Origin: Nageia nagi
Lineage: Eukaryota; Pinophyta
Length of the DNA stretch: 64,000 nucleotides
Assembly (NCBI GenBank): GCA_050084985.1
Contig: JBITNC010000001.1
Coordinates: 171,244,001 to 171,308,000, forward strand
Direction of reading: 5' to 3'
Part shown: positions 22,434 through 32,939 of the stretch, in pieces
Layout of the letters: the number at the start of each line of letters is the position of its first letter
Position numbering within the stretch: position 1 is the first letter of the stretch
The notes under the pieces: model-generated
Seen by the model: the letters and a program-made list of their open reading frames with translations, nothing else
The model's database searches: none
What the model was told of the DNA's origin: nothing
Translations under genes and position numbers: made by a program

Positions 22434-24508
22434 GTGATCATGCATTATCAACAAGAACAAATGTGGAGAAGGCTATGTGAATGGTTTGATAAAACACCTC
22501 TTCATAATGTTTTGTATGCAATGGTTATGTAAAACAAAAAGGCCTTTGATTTTTTTTGATAGAATACATTAATGTAATACCATATTGTGGGCCATGATAA
22601 TTAGATATGCACAAATGGATAAGTTAGTGACTTTTGCAAACCTATTTTTCAATATACCTCATTAAAATGTTGCCTAATGGATCATAGATATACATAGAAT
22701 GGATATAAGGTGAGGTTCTATGATTTTTTTTATAGAATACCTCTTTAAATTATGGAATATATACACAACACACTCAGATTGGAAGGGCCTATAGAATGTT
22801 TGGCAAAATGACCTCATCAAAAAGTGGATTCATAGCTCTCAATGATTGCAACTATGCATAAGAGAGGGATTATGTATATTTCTTTTTTTGAAAAAATTAC
22901 TCATTAAAATACATTCTTTATGAAAAATGATGGTTGTAGATTTGCACCTACGTATATGCTAGAAGAGTCTACAAATAGATTTGATAAAATGCTTTATAGA
23001 TATGCACTCTTATGGGTCGTAATGGAAGGGCATGCAGTGGGTTTAATAGAATGCATAATCAAAATGTAATTTCATGGTCTAGGCATGATGGTAGGGCTTG
23101 CAAAAGAATTAACAAAATAATTCATTGAAATGCAAATCTGAATAGGGTAGAGCTAGCAACCCATAAGGGGAAATTAAGACTAGTTTCTAAAATAAATAAT
23201 ACTTAGTCATGGAAGGCACTTCAATTAAATTTACTATTTCCAAAAGGAATGGTTCATGTGAACTCATAAGACTACGAATTTTCTTAAATTTTATTTGTCC
23301 CATCTTTTCTTTACATACATGGATGGAAAATGTGTACAACCATTCACAAGAAAAGATACCAAATAACTACAAATACTTTAATTTCTCATGGTATAATTTA
23401 ATGCAAAACTACAAACAACTCTATTATTATTATAACAACCTCTTAAACAAGCATATACTCCTTCTAATATACTAAAAAAAATATCAAGTGAAATTCAAAA
23501 CTTGGCTAAGCATCTTAACACTAATAACTGTAATGCTAGGAAGAGCATCTGGACTTAAGAGGAGGAAGATTCTTTCCTTCATGTCCTACAAGAACAAGCT
23601 TGGGAGAAGAGAAGAAGTATTTTTGAATGATCACTCACCTAGGTATTTATAATTAAAATTTGGTATAGTCCCTCCAAAAGTGTGACTATTTTTCCTCTTC
23701 ACATATTTTTATTCATGAGGGATAGAGGTTTATATTTTTTTTTATTTGCAAGTCTTATGTCTTACCAATAATTTGTACACCTAACATTAGGATCCAAAGT
23801 GTTTGAAAATAATTTCACACATCTAACACATAAAATTAGAATGTATGGAGAAGATTCCTCTATTATTTTGTAAAACACTAAAATAGCCTTGCAACTTCCA
23901 CAAAATAACAAATAATCCTTTAACCCTAAATTTTTATTTTCACCTAAATTTATTATTTGTAAAAGCTAAAATTATTTGGATAAAATTCAAATTCAAATAT
24001 TTGTAATATTCCTTGCAACATTCAAAAATAGTTAATTAATTTCCTAAGAAAATTCTAGAATGCATATCATATTTTAACACACATGTTTACCTATAGAGAT
24101 CAACCATCTTGCAAGGTAATTTTTATTAGTGCACACACACTCATGAGAATAGAAATTGAATGTCATACATAATAATTGTGATATGTAGCTGTATGATCTA
24201 ACAAAGGTCCTTTTGGCTATCAACAAATCAACACCAATCATTTCCTCACTGTTACCAATATGTTCCTATAACCAACTCATCCTTGGTTCCCTGGGGTCTT
24301 TAACCTAACTCCCACATTGAGTCAACCTATAACTTATCATAAAAGTCTCAAAGCTAGCATCAAATCAATATAAATTTGCATATAACCAATCATAATTAGA
24401 CATCTCATAACACAATTAGTATTAATCATATTCCAATTCTCAATAGCATTCAATTATTAATAAGTGCAATTGGGTGGGTTCTTACATACTACCACCCTTA
24501 AAGGAACA

Positions 24509-24922
24509 CTGTTAGGATCCCACATCCTAACATTTTAGTGTTAGTATTAGTATTTTAATTAAATTGTTGATCTATATTGTAAACCATAATATTATGATTG
24601 TAAGGGTGGGGCCCAATTCTGCATTACTATTAAGGTTAGGGTTAGTATATTATAAATAGGTAGAAGTGTGTGGAGAAATGCATATTGAACATTATTTTTC
24701 ACTTTTGGAGTTGTAAGGAGGCAGCCCCCTCAAAGAAACCTATGATTCTATTACTATTCAATAAAATCCTATCCTTATCTGCTTATTATTGCTATTTTGT
24801 GTTTTATTTATTAATGCATGCTCTATTATTTCCACTAGATTAGTTGTCATTTTCCTATTTCAAATTGATATTCATTACATTTTTGCAATATTCCCCATTT
24901 CATATTTGTATCATTGTAAATT
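24509..24922 (+). repeat. 5' LTR of gypsy C
   Basis: This starts TGTTAGGATCCCACATCC and runs to the primer site. Inside are a TATA-type box and, about 110 bases later, AATAAAATCC as a plausible poly(A) signal near 24760. The 3' edge is set only by the primer site, so it is approximate. Confidence 0.7.
24651..24658 (+). promoter_or_regulatory. TATA box of the gypsy C LTR
   Basis: TATAAATA, in a plausible position within the LTR for the element's own transcript. Confidence 0.5.
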
Positions 24923-24934
24923 TGGTATCAGACC
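24923..24934 (+). other. Primer-binding site of gypsy C
   Basis: TGGTATCAGACC, which fits initiator methionine tRNA (TGGTATCAGAGC…) except that one G is missing or changed. Confidence 0.75.
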
Positions 24935-26585
24935 TCTTCTAAGGCCATTTTGCTACAAGAAAATAAAAAAAATTCTTAAAAGTCTAAGCTAGAAACCCTA
25001 TATCAGGGGTTTTAAAATATCTAGGAGGATCTATCATTTTTAGCTAACCACACTTGCCTATAAAGCTACGTGTGAAGTGAGGTGCAAAAAACTCTGTACC
25101 AATACCTAGGCCTCAGATAGAGCCCTACATAGAATCAAACTCCATGTACCAAAAGGTATATCAGAGACTATCTAGGCTATAAACAAAAACTAGGTAGGAA
25201 GCTATGTCAATCATCTGTAAATTATAGCACACCAACAAGTGCCATTAGAAAGTTACTTATCACATAAGCTATCTTCATAGCCTCTTTCCTTATGAAAGTT
25301 GGATAGGAGGGGTGTTTAAACAAGCCTATAGATCAGATAATCCTTACCCTAGAATCATTACTTCACATAAAAAACCTTAATTTAGGAAGCAGAATGTATG
25401 ACATGCAATTTTTTAGAGCTACCAAAAATAGTAGTTCAAAGGTAGTAAAAACTTTAGAGCTAAATAACTAAAAATTTGTACCATTTTAATAGTTGTTAAC
25501 AAAAGCAAATAGACCCATAGATGTAAAAAAATAGCCCATTATGATCATCATCATCATCAAGAGTCCAAAAATCATCATCAAGAGACCTAGCCCATTATGA
25601 TCATCTCTTCAAGCTAATCATTTTAATATATTACACCCATACATTTTTAAGCACTTTCTAAAAATAGCAATTTCTAAAAATAGTAATTTCCAAAAATAAT
25701 AGCTTCAAAATTAGCAATTTCTAGAAATGGCACCTGAGATAAGATCCCAAATAGTAGCACAAGATGATCCTACCATGTTGACATTTCAAAAAATTCTAAT
25801 TTGGTACCCCTTTTGATGATGCCTATGTGCCAAGGAGTAAACGAGCTTAGGGTAGGTGAAAGACTCGTAGGGCACATAATATGCTAGGCCTTGGTCAATC
25901 ATGACATCTCTCTTTGAATGAGTAAGTAAATTTTCTTTTTTGCTCACTTTAGGTGTCTTAAGCTACAAAAGAATGTGGTTAGGGTCAGCTCTCCATGTAT
26001 CCATATGATTAATTACCCCCATCTTAATCCTATTTATCTCTAGTGCATTCTTGAGATATTCTCCTTGCAAAGAGAGGAGGTCAGTGTCGAGTTGTTCTAC
26101 TTTAGCTATAGAGGATGACTAAGAGGTTGCTATGATATTAATAGCCTTTTTTGAACCTCTAGTTTTCATTTAGAAATAACAATCTAGGCAATGTGAGGTT
26201 CTATAACTTTTCTCTCTTTCAACATAACTTGAATCTAAAATCTCTAAGCTTTGAATGCTTTAGAAACTTGTGTGCTTGAAATTGGTTAAGTGTCAAACTA
26301 TAGAGTATGGGGGGAGTTTTATTCATATAAGGTTGGCAAGATTTCTATTAATGGTAATTACTTCTTGAGGATCTTGATAGATAAACTTACTAGTACATTC
26401 AAGGTAGAAATCTGACAAATATAGACCCAAATATAAACCCTTGATAGTAAATGTGATAGTGTCCAACTAAGTCTCAATCATACCAATAATGCATCCAATT
26501 CATAGCAATTAGGGTAGTCAAGAAATCCATAGGGGTATCATCATAACTTTCAAGGACAATAAGGTGGTTTCATTCTTCCTTGTAC
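24935..26585 (+). other. Leader and unresolved 5' part of gypsy C
   Basis: About 1.65 kb between primer site and gag core. It contains short ATC/CAT runs (near 25540-25580) and a few repeated ctaaaaatagcaatttc phrases (25660-25720). I see no recognisable domain; the gag N-terminus probably begins near 25730 but the frame is lost. Confidence 0.5.
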
Positions 26586-26589
26586 AACC

Positions 26590-27260
26590 AAATTAGATTT
26601 TTCCCAATTTGATGGAGATGATCCCACTAGCTGGATTTATAAGTTCTAATAGTATTTCACATTGAACCAAGTTCTAGAAGATTTGAAGGTGCACATGGAA
26701 ACTTTTTATTTGGACCATGAGGCTCTCTAATGGCACCAGTGGTACTCAAAAATGCATCTTGCTCCCTCATGGGATGAATTTACTCAACAATTATTGATCC
26801 ATTTTGGTCCTAGTGATTATGAAGATTTCATAGGGGCATTGACCAAGTTACATCAAACCACAACAATCAAAGAATACCAAAATTAGTTTGACAAATTGTT
26901 AAATCACATAGAGGGGTTGGATGATGCATTTTTCACAAGTTCTTTTATTAATAGATTAATGGAAGAAATTAAACTAGAGGTCAAAATGTTTAATCCCAAA
27001 ACTATGATGGATGCTATTGCTTTGGAAAAGCTTGTTGAAGATATAGCTAATGCTCATCAATGAAATGTAATACCCCCATTCACAAAAACACATAATATTT
27101 TCCATTACTCTAATAACACAAGTGCCCCACCATCAAATCACATAATGAAAACTAAGAAGTTGACATGGGAGGAAATGGAAGACCATTGAAAGAAGGGTTT
27201 GTACTATAATTGCGATGATAAATTTGTTAGTGGTCATCATTATACTCAATAAAAATTATA
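26590..27260 (+). pseudogene. Gypsy C gag (decayed)
   Basis: The retrotransposon gag domain reads WIYKF, HMETFYLDHEAL, WDEFTQQLLIHFGPSDYEDF, LTKLHQTTTIKEYQN and FINRLMEEIKLEVKMFNPKT. A knuckle remnant follows near 27200 (YYNCDDKFVSGHHYTQ), where the first and last Cys of the C-x2-C-x4-H-x4-C pattern are now Tyr. Stops replace Gln and Trp codons. Confidence 0.88.
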
Positions 27261-27419
27261 TTTGCTTGATGCTAATGCTCCTAGTGAGGAAGAATATGAG
27301 AGTACACCCAAAAAGGCTATAGAGAAAATTCTAGATGAGGATGCCCTAATTATCTCTTACAATGCATTGGTAGGAATTACTACCCCTAAAATTATGAAAG
27401 TCAAAGGGTTCTTTAAAAG

Positions 27420-27672
27420 TGCCCTCTCATAATATTATTGGATTTGGAAGTACTCATAATTTTATTGATCCATAGGTGGCTAAGGTTGTTGACTATTACA
27501 TCCACCCTATAAATAATTTTGAGGTTATGGTTGGGAATGGAGGAAAAATAGCATGTAAAGGCACATGTCAAAATGTCAAATTGAGCATGGACCATTATAC
27601 TTTGAAAAGCAACATGTACGCTTTACCACTTGGGGGATGTGATATAGTTTTGGGGGTACAATGATTGAGGAC
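27420..27672 (+). pseudogene. Gypsy C aspartic protease
   Basis: The sequence reads GSTHNFIDP, with the preceding catalytic Asp changed to Gly-Phe, then an open 62-codon block with INNFEVMVGNGGKIACKGTC and LPLGGCDIVLGVQ, the typical closing motif. The active-site Asp is lost, so it could not work even without the stops. Confidence 0.8.
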
Positions 27673-27879
27673 TTTGGGCACCATGCAATGAAATTTTATA
27701 GAGCTATGGATGACCTTAAAGATATATGAATAAGAGCATACTCTTGGAGGATTATAGGGTGGACTTGTACAAATTGTGAGCTCACATTGCATGGAAAAGA
27801 TCCTACAAAAAATTGGAAAGGGGATGTTGGCATAGTTATACTTTTTATCAATCACCAAATCTGAAGTCATAGAGCCTAA

Positions 27880-28790
27880 GCATCTACAACCCATTTTAAG
27901 TAAGCATGCAAGTTCCTTTGAGGAACCAATGGGATTACCACCCCAACAATCACATGATCATGCTATCCAATTGGTGCAAGGAAGTCACCCACCAAACATT
28001 CATGCTTATCAGTATCCTTGTTTACAAAAAAATGAAATTGAAAAATTGGTTAAGGAACTATTGGATGTAGGAGTAATCTAGCCTAGCATAAGCCCATATT
28101 CTTCTCCAATTATATTGGTTCATAAGAAAGATGGTTCATGGTGTATGTGTGTCAATTTTAAGGCCCTCAATAAAATTACCATCAAGGAAAAATTTCTCAT
28201 ACCATTCATTGATGACTTATTGGATGAAATACATAGGGCAAGATATTTTTTCAAGTTGGACCTATGATTTGGGTATCACCAAATCTACCTCAAGAAGGAG
28301 GATATACCAAAAATTGCATTTTGCACCCATGAGGGCCATTATGAGTTCTTGGTCATATCTTTTGACCTCACAAATGATCCATCCACATTTCAAAGTTTAA
28401 TGAATTAGGTGTTTCATCTATTCCTCAGGAAGTTCATTTTAGTTTTCTTTGATGATATTTTGGTCTATAGTAAGACATGGCAAGAACATGTGGCATATGT
28501 TGACCAAACCTTACAAAGTTTGAAGGAACACTAGCTATATTGAAAAAAATCAAAATGTTCATTCAGTAAGAGGGAAATTGACTACTTAGGCCATATTATA
28601 TCCAAAGAGGGAGTTAAGGTGGATCCATAAAAGATTACTAACATGCAGAACTAGTCTATTCCTACATCTTTGGAAAGTATTCGAGGATTCTTGGGGTTGA
28701 TAGGCTATTATAGGAAATTTGTGAGGGATTATGGTAAGATTGTAGCACCTTTAACCATGTTGTTGAAAAAGAATGGTCCTCTCAAGATAA
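27880..28790 (+). pseudogene. Gypsy C reverse transcriptase (decayed)
   Basis: The motifs are nearly complete: PPNIHAYQYPCLQKNEIEKL, PYSSPIILVHKKDGSW, VNFKALNKITIKEKF, a YHQI box, [20 protein letters not shown] and the catalytic LVFFDDILVYS. The thumb follows ([40 protein letters not shown]). In-frame stops at 28079, 28265 and 28406 fall where CAG, CGA and CAG are expected, each a single C-to-T change. Confidence 0.92.
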
Positions 28791-28829
28791 GGTAGATTTC
28801 CTTAAGCTCAAGGAGGTGATGTGTACCAT

Positions 28830-29430
28830 CTTGATATTAGCAATGTCAGATTTTTCTAAAACCTTTGTGATAGAAAGTGATGCTTGTAGACTAGGAATTG
28901 GGTTAGTATTGATCTAAGAGGGGTGTCCCTTGGTGAATTTGGGTAAATCCACTTATGAAAAAGAAATGCTTGCCATCATTCATGTCATTCAACACTAGAG
29001 ATGATATCTCATTGGTCACCATTTCATCATCCTCATGGATCATCATAGTTTGAAATTTTTCATTAAGCAATGCATGTCTACACCTGAGCAACAAAAATGG
29101 GTGACCAAACTATTGAGGTATGATTATGAGATAGTATACTGTATAGGTAAAGAGAATGTGGTTGCCAATGCTCTATCCAAAAAAATTGAAGATCAAGTAG
29201 CACTACAAGCTCTTTCATCTCCTATTCCTTAATGGTTGGATAAAGTTAAACAAGAGTGGGTAGAGGATAGCTCCACCCAAGAATTGTTAAAACAAATCAC
29301 TCAAGACCCCATGAGTAAACCACACCACACATGGCATGATGGTATTTTGAAATTCAAAAGCCAAATTTTGTTAACATCTCCTTTAAAATGTAAATCAGAA
29401 ATACTTGTTGAATTGCATTCCACACCATCT
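28830..29430 (+). pseudogene. Gypsy C RNase H and connection (truncated)
   Basis: Conserved phrases are FSKTFVIESDACRLGIGLVL, YEKEMLAIIHVIQH, ILMDHHSLKFFIKQCMSTPE and YDYEIVYCIGKENVVANALS. The last in-family codons (ILVELHSTPS, about 29428) lead to where the integrase zinc finger should start, but B-type LTR sequence takes over at 29431. Confidence 0.88.
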
Positions 29431-30498
29431 CCTTCAAGGGTGCATATTTTATCAAACACCATCTTTTATTGAATGTTTATTGCTATTAGGAATCATTCAT
29501 CTATCCCATACCTTTTATCAATGTATCCAATTCAATGTTTGATATATCCAAGTGGTATGATAAGGTTTCTCATTCCAATGTAATCATTTTAAGTTAGGAA
29601 ATACATGTAGTACTTACTATGTGTTATCATGTAATGATCTTCATTATAGGAATATGAGAGATTGTGTTCTAGTTTTTCAAAATATCATTTATAGTTGGAT
29701 AAATTATTTGAAATATTTGAACATAACATAAGTTGGAAATAAATCAAACTTAATTATAGATTATTATAAATAAGTGACTTAGGGACACTAAGTTATTCTC
29801 TTTGATACCTAGATAAACACTTATTTACATCCAAATGAATATACATTAATAAGTAATGGTGTCATTCCATACCTTTAGTTGTTACATTATGATATCAATC
29901 TATACTAAGTTAGGGTAATCCTATTTATACATTACAATATATGATACATTTATTTACATGAGGATTCCCTTACAATTATCAAAGAGTATTTACATCATAG
30001 TCTTACCATTTGGTCTAGAAGGTCTTCAATATATAAATCTTCTTCCTCTTGTTGTAGTTGCTTACTGTCTTCACTTTCCACACTCCTCCAAGGATCCAAG
30101 GTTTATTGGAGATGGGTACTAAGAGAGTCTTTTGAATATTGAGGATCAAGATAACCATTTTTCTTGACTAGAATTCATTTTATTCTAAATGCATTATGAT
30201 TCATTCCAACAATTAAAATACCCTATTCATGGACCTTAGGAGGTTTTATGTTCCTTCTAGAACTACCTCCCTTCATAGGTCTTAGGGTAAAATTTCACAA
30301 CTTAGTCATATTATCTATTAAATTCATATTTATCAAATTCATTTCAAATAGTAATAGAATCAAATAAATATTCCATGATCTTGCATGGCTCAAATATTAA
30401 TCATTTCCTCAAAATAGTCAATACCATCATATAAACTTCAATTATCGATACCTAATTATGATTGATTATAGTATGTACTTTGGATTAAAATAAAAAAG

Positions 30499-30544
<46 letters not shown>

Positions 30545-30922
30545 TCATTTAAATAACTCTCCTTTCTTTTTCTTTTATTTCATTGAATGTAAACCTTTAA
30601 ATGAATGAAATATTTTCGAGATCAATACAATGAGAAGGCCTACTAATTGTTTGATATAATGCCTCATAGAGATGCACACAAATGGATACATTGAAAGGGG
30701 CCTATGAATTGTTTGAAAAATTCTCATTAAAAAAGAGCATCTTAGGGACCATAAGTACCATATAATATGTACAAGATTGATATGTAAAGAAAAATTTACA
30801 AATGAATTGGCAGCATGCCTCTTTGCAATGTAGTCTCATGGACCACAATGCATAGAATGAATACATCATAAGGATTTGTGAATTGTTTAAAGAAATACCT
30901 AACTAAATGCAACATAGTATTA
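29431..30922 (-). repeat. Third gypsy B LTR fragment
   Basis: This matches the right LTR from 19857 to about 21365 in order and orientation, starting at caagggtgcatattttatcaaac. It lacks both LTR ends: the left edge is fused to gypsy C and the right edge to gypsy D. It includes an expanded TA microsatellite (30499-30541). Confidence 0.87.
30499..30541. repeat. TA microsatellite
   Basis: About 20 TA units. The same position has a shorter run in the right LTR of B (20974-20992) and is deleted in the left copy. Confidence 0.9.
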
Positions 30923-30929
30923 TGAATAT

Positions 30930-31386
30930 AAAGAGAAGTACCAATTGAGTCCATCACCTCTAAATGTGATAGGGAAGTACTTAGCCATTAAATTATCATT
31001 CACCCCAAATTTTAATTCAAAATTCATCTTAAAAACTTTTATATGAGCCATAGGATCTCCCTCACCATTATATTTATCAAAAATAGGTTCAAATTACAAA
31101 TTTGGTGCCCTAGTATTACAAATCTCATCACATAGTAGATTTGAATCTCTAGACATAGATGGAGCAACTCTGATAGATTAAATGTTACCCCCAATGTTAG
31201 AGGCTTCATTTTTTTCTTCATTTCCATAAATCATTTTCTTTATATTAGCTTTTGTTGCCTCATTAAAGTTATTAACCAAGGTAAGAAACTTGTTTCTATT
31301 TATAAAACACTTGAAATGAAAGATTATTCCTATCCAAAACTCTAGGATTTTAGCACAACTAGTGAAGGATAACATGATGTATTGAA
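30930..31386 (-). pseudogene. Gypsy D gag, 5' part only
   Basis: Minus strand: an N-terminal block (31405-31178) is followed by DKYNGEGDPMAHIKVFKMNF and MAKYFPITFRGDGLNWYFSL, the start of the gag domain as in Tat and Athila elements. The reading frame shifts once near 31100. Nothing downstream of the first gag third is present; the fragment is fused to the B LTR at about 30925. Confidence 0.78.
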
Positions 31387-31404
31387 GAAATATCGGGTTC
31401 ACCA
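31387..31404 (-). other. Primer-binding site of gypsy D
   Basis: The minus strand reads TGGTGAACCCGATATTTC two bases after the LTR end. Gypsy A has the same start. Confidence 0.72.
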
Positions 31405-31406
31405 AT

Positions 31407-32128
31407 TGTTATAACCAAAATAATAATAATTAGGATTATTTATAGAATATTAAATTCAACCAATTAATTATGAAATAATAGGAAAATAATGATATAAAAT
31501 ATGATAACATCCTAAATTACCTTGATCTATCAACTTGGATTTATGAAAGATATAAACTGGTACTTTACTTTTGGAGATGGTCAAAGATGATATCCAATAA
31601 AAGGAGGATGAACGATGAGCTTATTTGTATAATGGAGCCATGAATCCAACCTCAACCCTATGATAATGCTAGAAACTTAGCTACACCACCCAGTTATCAT
31701 TCTAGAATACCTCACCATTTCATTTTATGTTGTTATCTCACCTTCGATGCATAGAATATTGTTCACAAATAGATAAAATATCATAGAAATGTAGAGCTCA
31801 TTGTATAACAAAATCCAAAGATGATAGGTGGCATTAAGAAACATAGATCAAGAATGACATAAGTATATTACCTCCTATCAAGGATTTAAGATTATATCAT
31901 GTCATATCTTTGATCATGCATAACCCATCCACCTTTATAGGTAATAGGTATAGTGATAAGGCTCCTCCTTAGGCGTATTATGATGTTGAGCTAACCTATT
32001 ATCATAAAACATAAAGGTAGATGAGAGTGCACATTGATAAGAGAACTTATTTAGTAAATTAAATAAATTATTTTAAATACCTAAAAGGGTATTTTAATTA
32101 AATTAAAATTCCTTTTTAGGTGTTAACA
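31407..32128 (-). repeat. 5' LTR of gypsy D
   Basis: 722 bases bounded by TGTTATAACC and GGTGTTAACA, giving the TGTTA/TAACA inverted ends expected of an LTR. A hairpin sits just inside the outer end (32080-32120: cctaaaagggtattttaatt pairing with aaattaaaattcctttttagg, with mismatches), as in gypsy A. Confidence 0.75.
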
Positions 32129-32935
32129 TTATAAATTATAGGGTATCCATGACTATCAAAAATAATTATTGTAGCAAAATTGTGACACTTTGAATGATAA
32201 TTTAAACTATATGTTATGAGTCATAAAATTTGCTAAGACTCAATAGATATTAGATCACTCAACCATGATCTTTGTTTTAGATTCATTTGATCTTATCCTC
32301 CTTACCTTTCAAGTATTAGAGTATAAAAGTTTTAATGGATCTATTAATCTCTTCATATATAACTATAACACATGTTGGTGTAACATCATTAAAATTTTCT
32401 CCTTATTTGTAAAAGTGCTTTGATTAATTCACCATGGAAGAATATTAGAAAATAGAATATTGATTGATGCTTATATCCCTATTCCTATTATACAACACTT
32501 ACTTAGAACATTGCTCAACCTTTATTTAAATATCATAACTTCAAACAAAATAGCATCAAATGGAATTGTTTTAACTATAATACATAAGAAATACTACAAA
32601 AGTTATTATTAAAATAATGTAACTTATAATAACAATAACATTCATTGGTAATGGACTCAATAAAGAAGATAACACAAGAAAATATTACTGCTAATACCCT
32701 ATTTGAATAGCATTACCGAACATTCATATTAATATGAAGAAATGCACATACATAGAATTCAAATAACATAATATTGTATTGGTAATCATAAAGAAACATA
32801 CATCCATAAATAACACACCATAATGAGACAAAGAGGAAACCCTTTCATTAATTAAAGAGTGACTGCATACATAAATTGTAATGTCTAGTGCATAAACCAT
32901 TAGTCTTTCAATTACAACATTCTTTGTTTAGGTGC
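32129..32935. other. AT-rich spacer, nothing recognised
   Basis: About 0.8 kb between the gypsy D LTR and the LINE. I see no open frame above chance and no repeat shared with the rest of the window. Confidence 0.5.
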
Positions 32936-32939
32936 TAGC

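Larger units (their letters stand above)
1..24486 (-). mobile_element. Gypsy B: chromovirus-like LTR retrotransposon with ~5 kb LTRs
   Basis: The internal region 13670-18467 lies between two long direct repeats. Reading the minus strand, the right repeat ends in CA one base before a primer site (TGGTATTAGAGCATCA, 18466-18451). The left repeat begins TGTAAC directly after a purine tract (13670-13687). LTR ends are TGTAAC/GTTACA. Domain order on the minus strand is gag, zinc-knuckle remnant, protease region, reverse transcriptase, RNase H, integrase, chromodomain-like tail, which is the chromovirus order. All reading frames are broken by stops. The left LTR runs off the window start; by comparison with the right copy about 780 bases are missing. 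Everything else in 1-13669 and 18468-24486 is either LTR or later insertions. Confidence 0.85.
18468..24486 (-). repeat. LTR of gypsy B, right copy (complete)
   Basis: This starts TGTAACTCTTC beside the primer site and ends …TTCTTACA at 24486. Total 6.02 kb including the insertion at 21378-22433, or about 4.96 kb without it. It aligns with the left copy and with a fragment at 29431-30922. Past its outer end, bases 24487-24508 continue with polypurine-tract and internal-region sequence of another B copy, so this LTR was shared by two B units in tandem. No clear reading frame is seen inside. Confidence 0.87.
24509..29430 (+). mobile_element. Gypsy C, 3'-truncated LTR retrotransposon
   Basis: A plus-strand element: LTR, primer site, long leader, gag, protease, reverse transcriptase, RNase H. 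It stops abruptly at about 29430, before the integrase zinc finger, where B-type LTR sequence begins. No second LTR is present. It starts 22 bases beyond the right LTR of gypsy B, so it appears to have inserted into the internal region of a second B copy that a later deletion removed. Confidence 0.85.

Noticed and set aside
1-24486. A large segmental duplication (1-13.7 kb against 19.2-24.5 kb)
   Set aside because: The repeats end exactly at a primer site and a polypurine tract, so they are LTRs.
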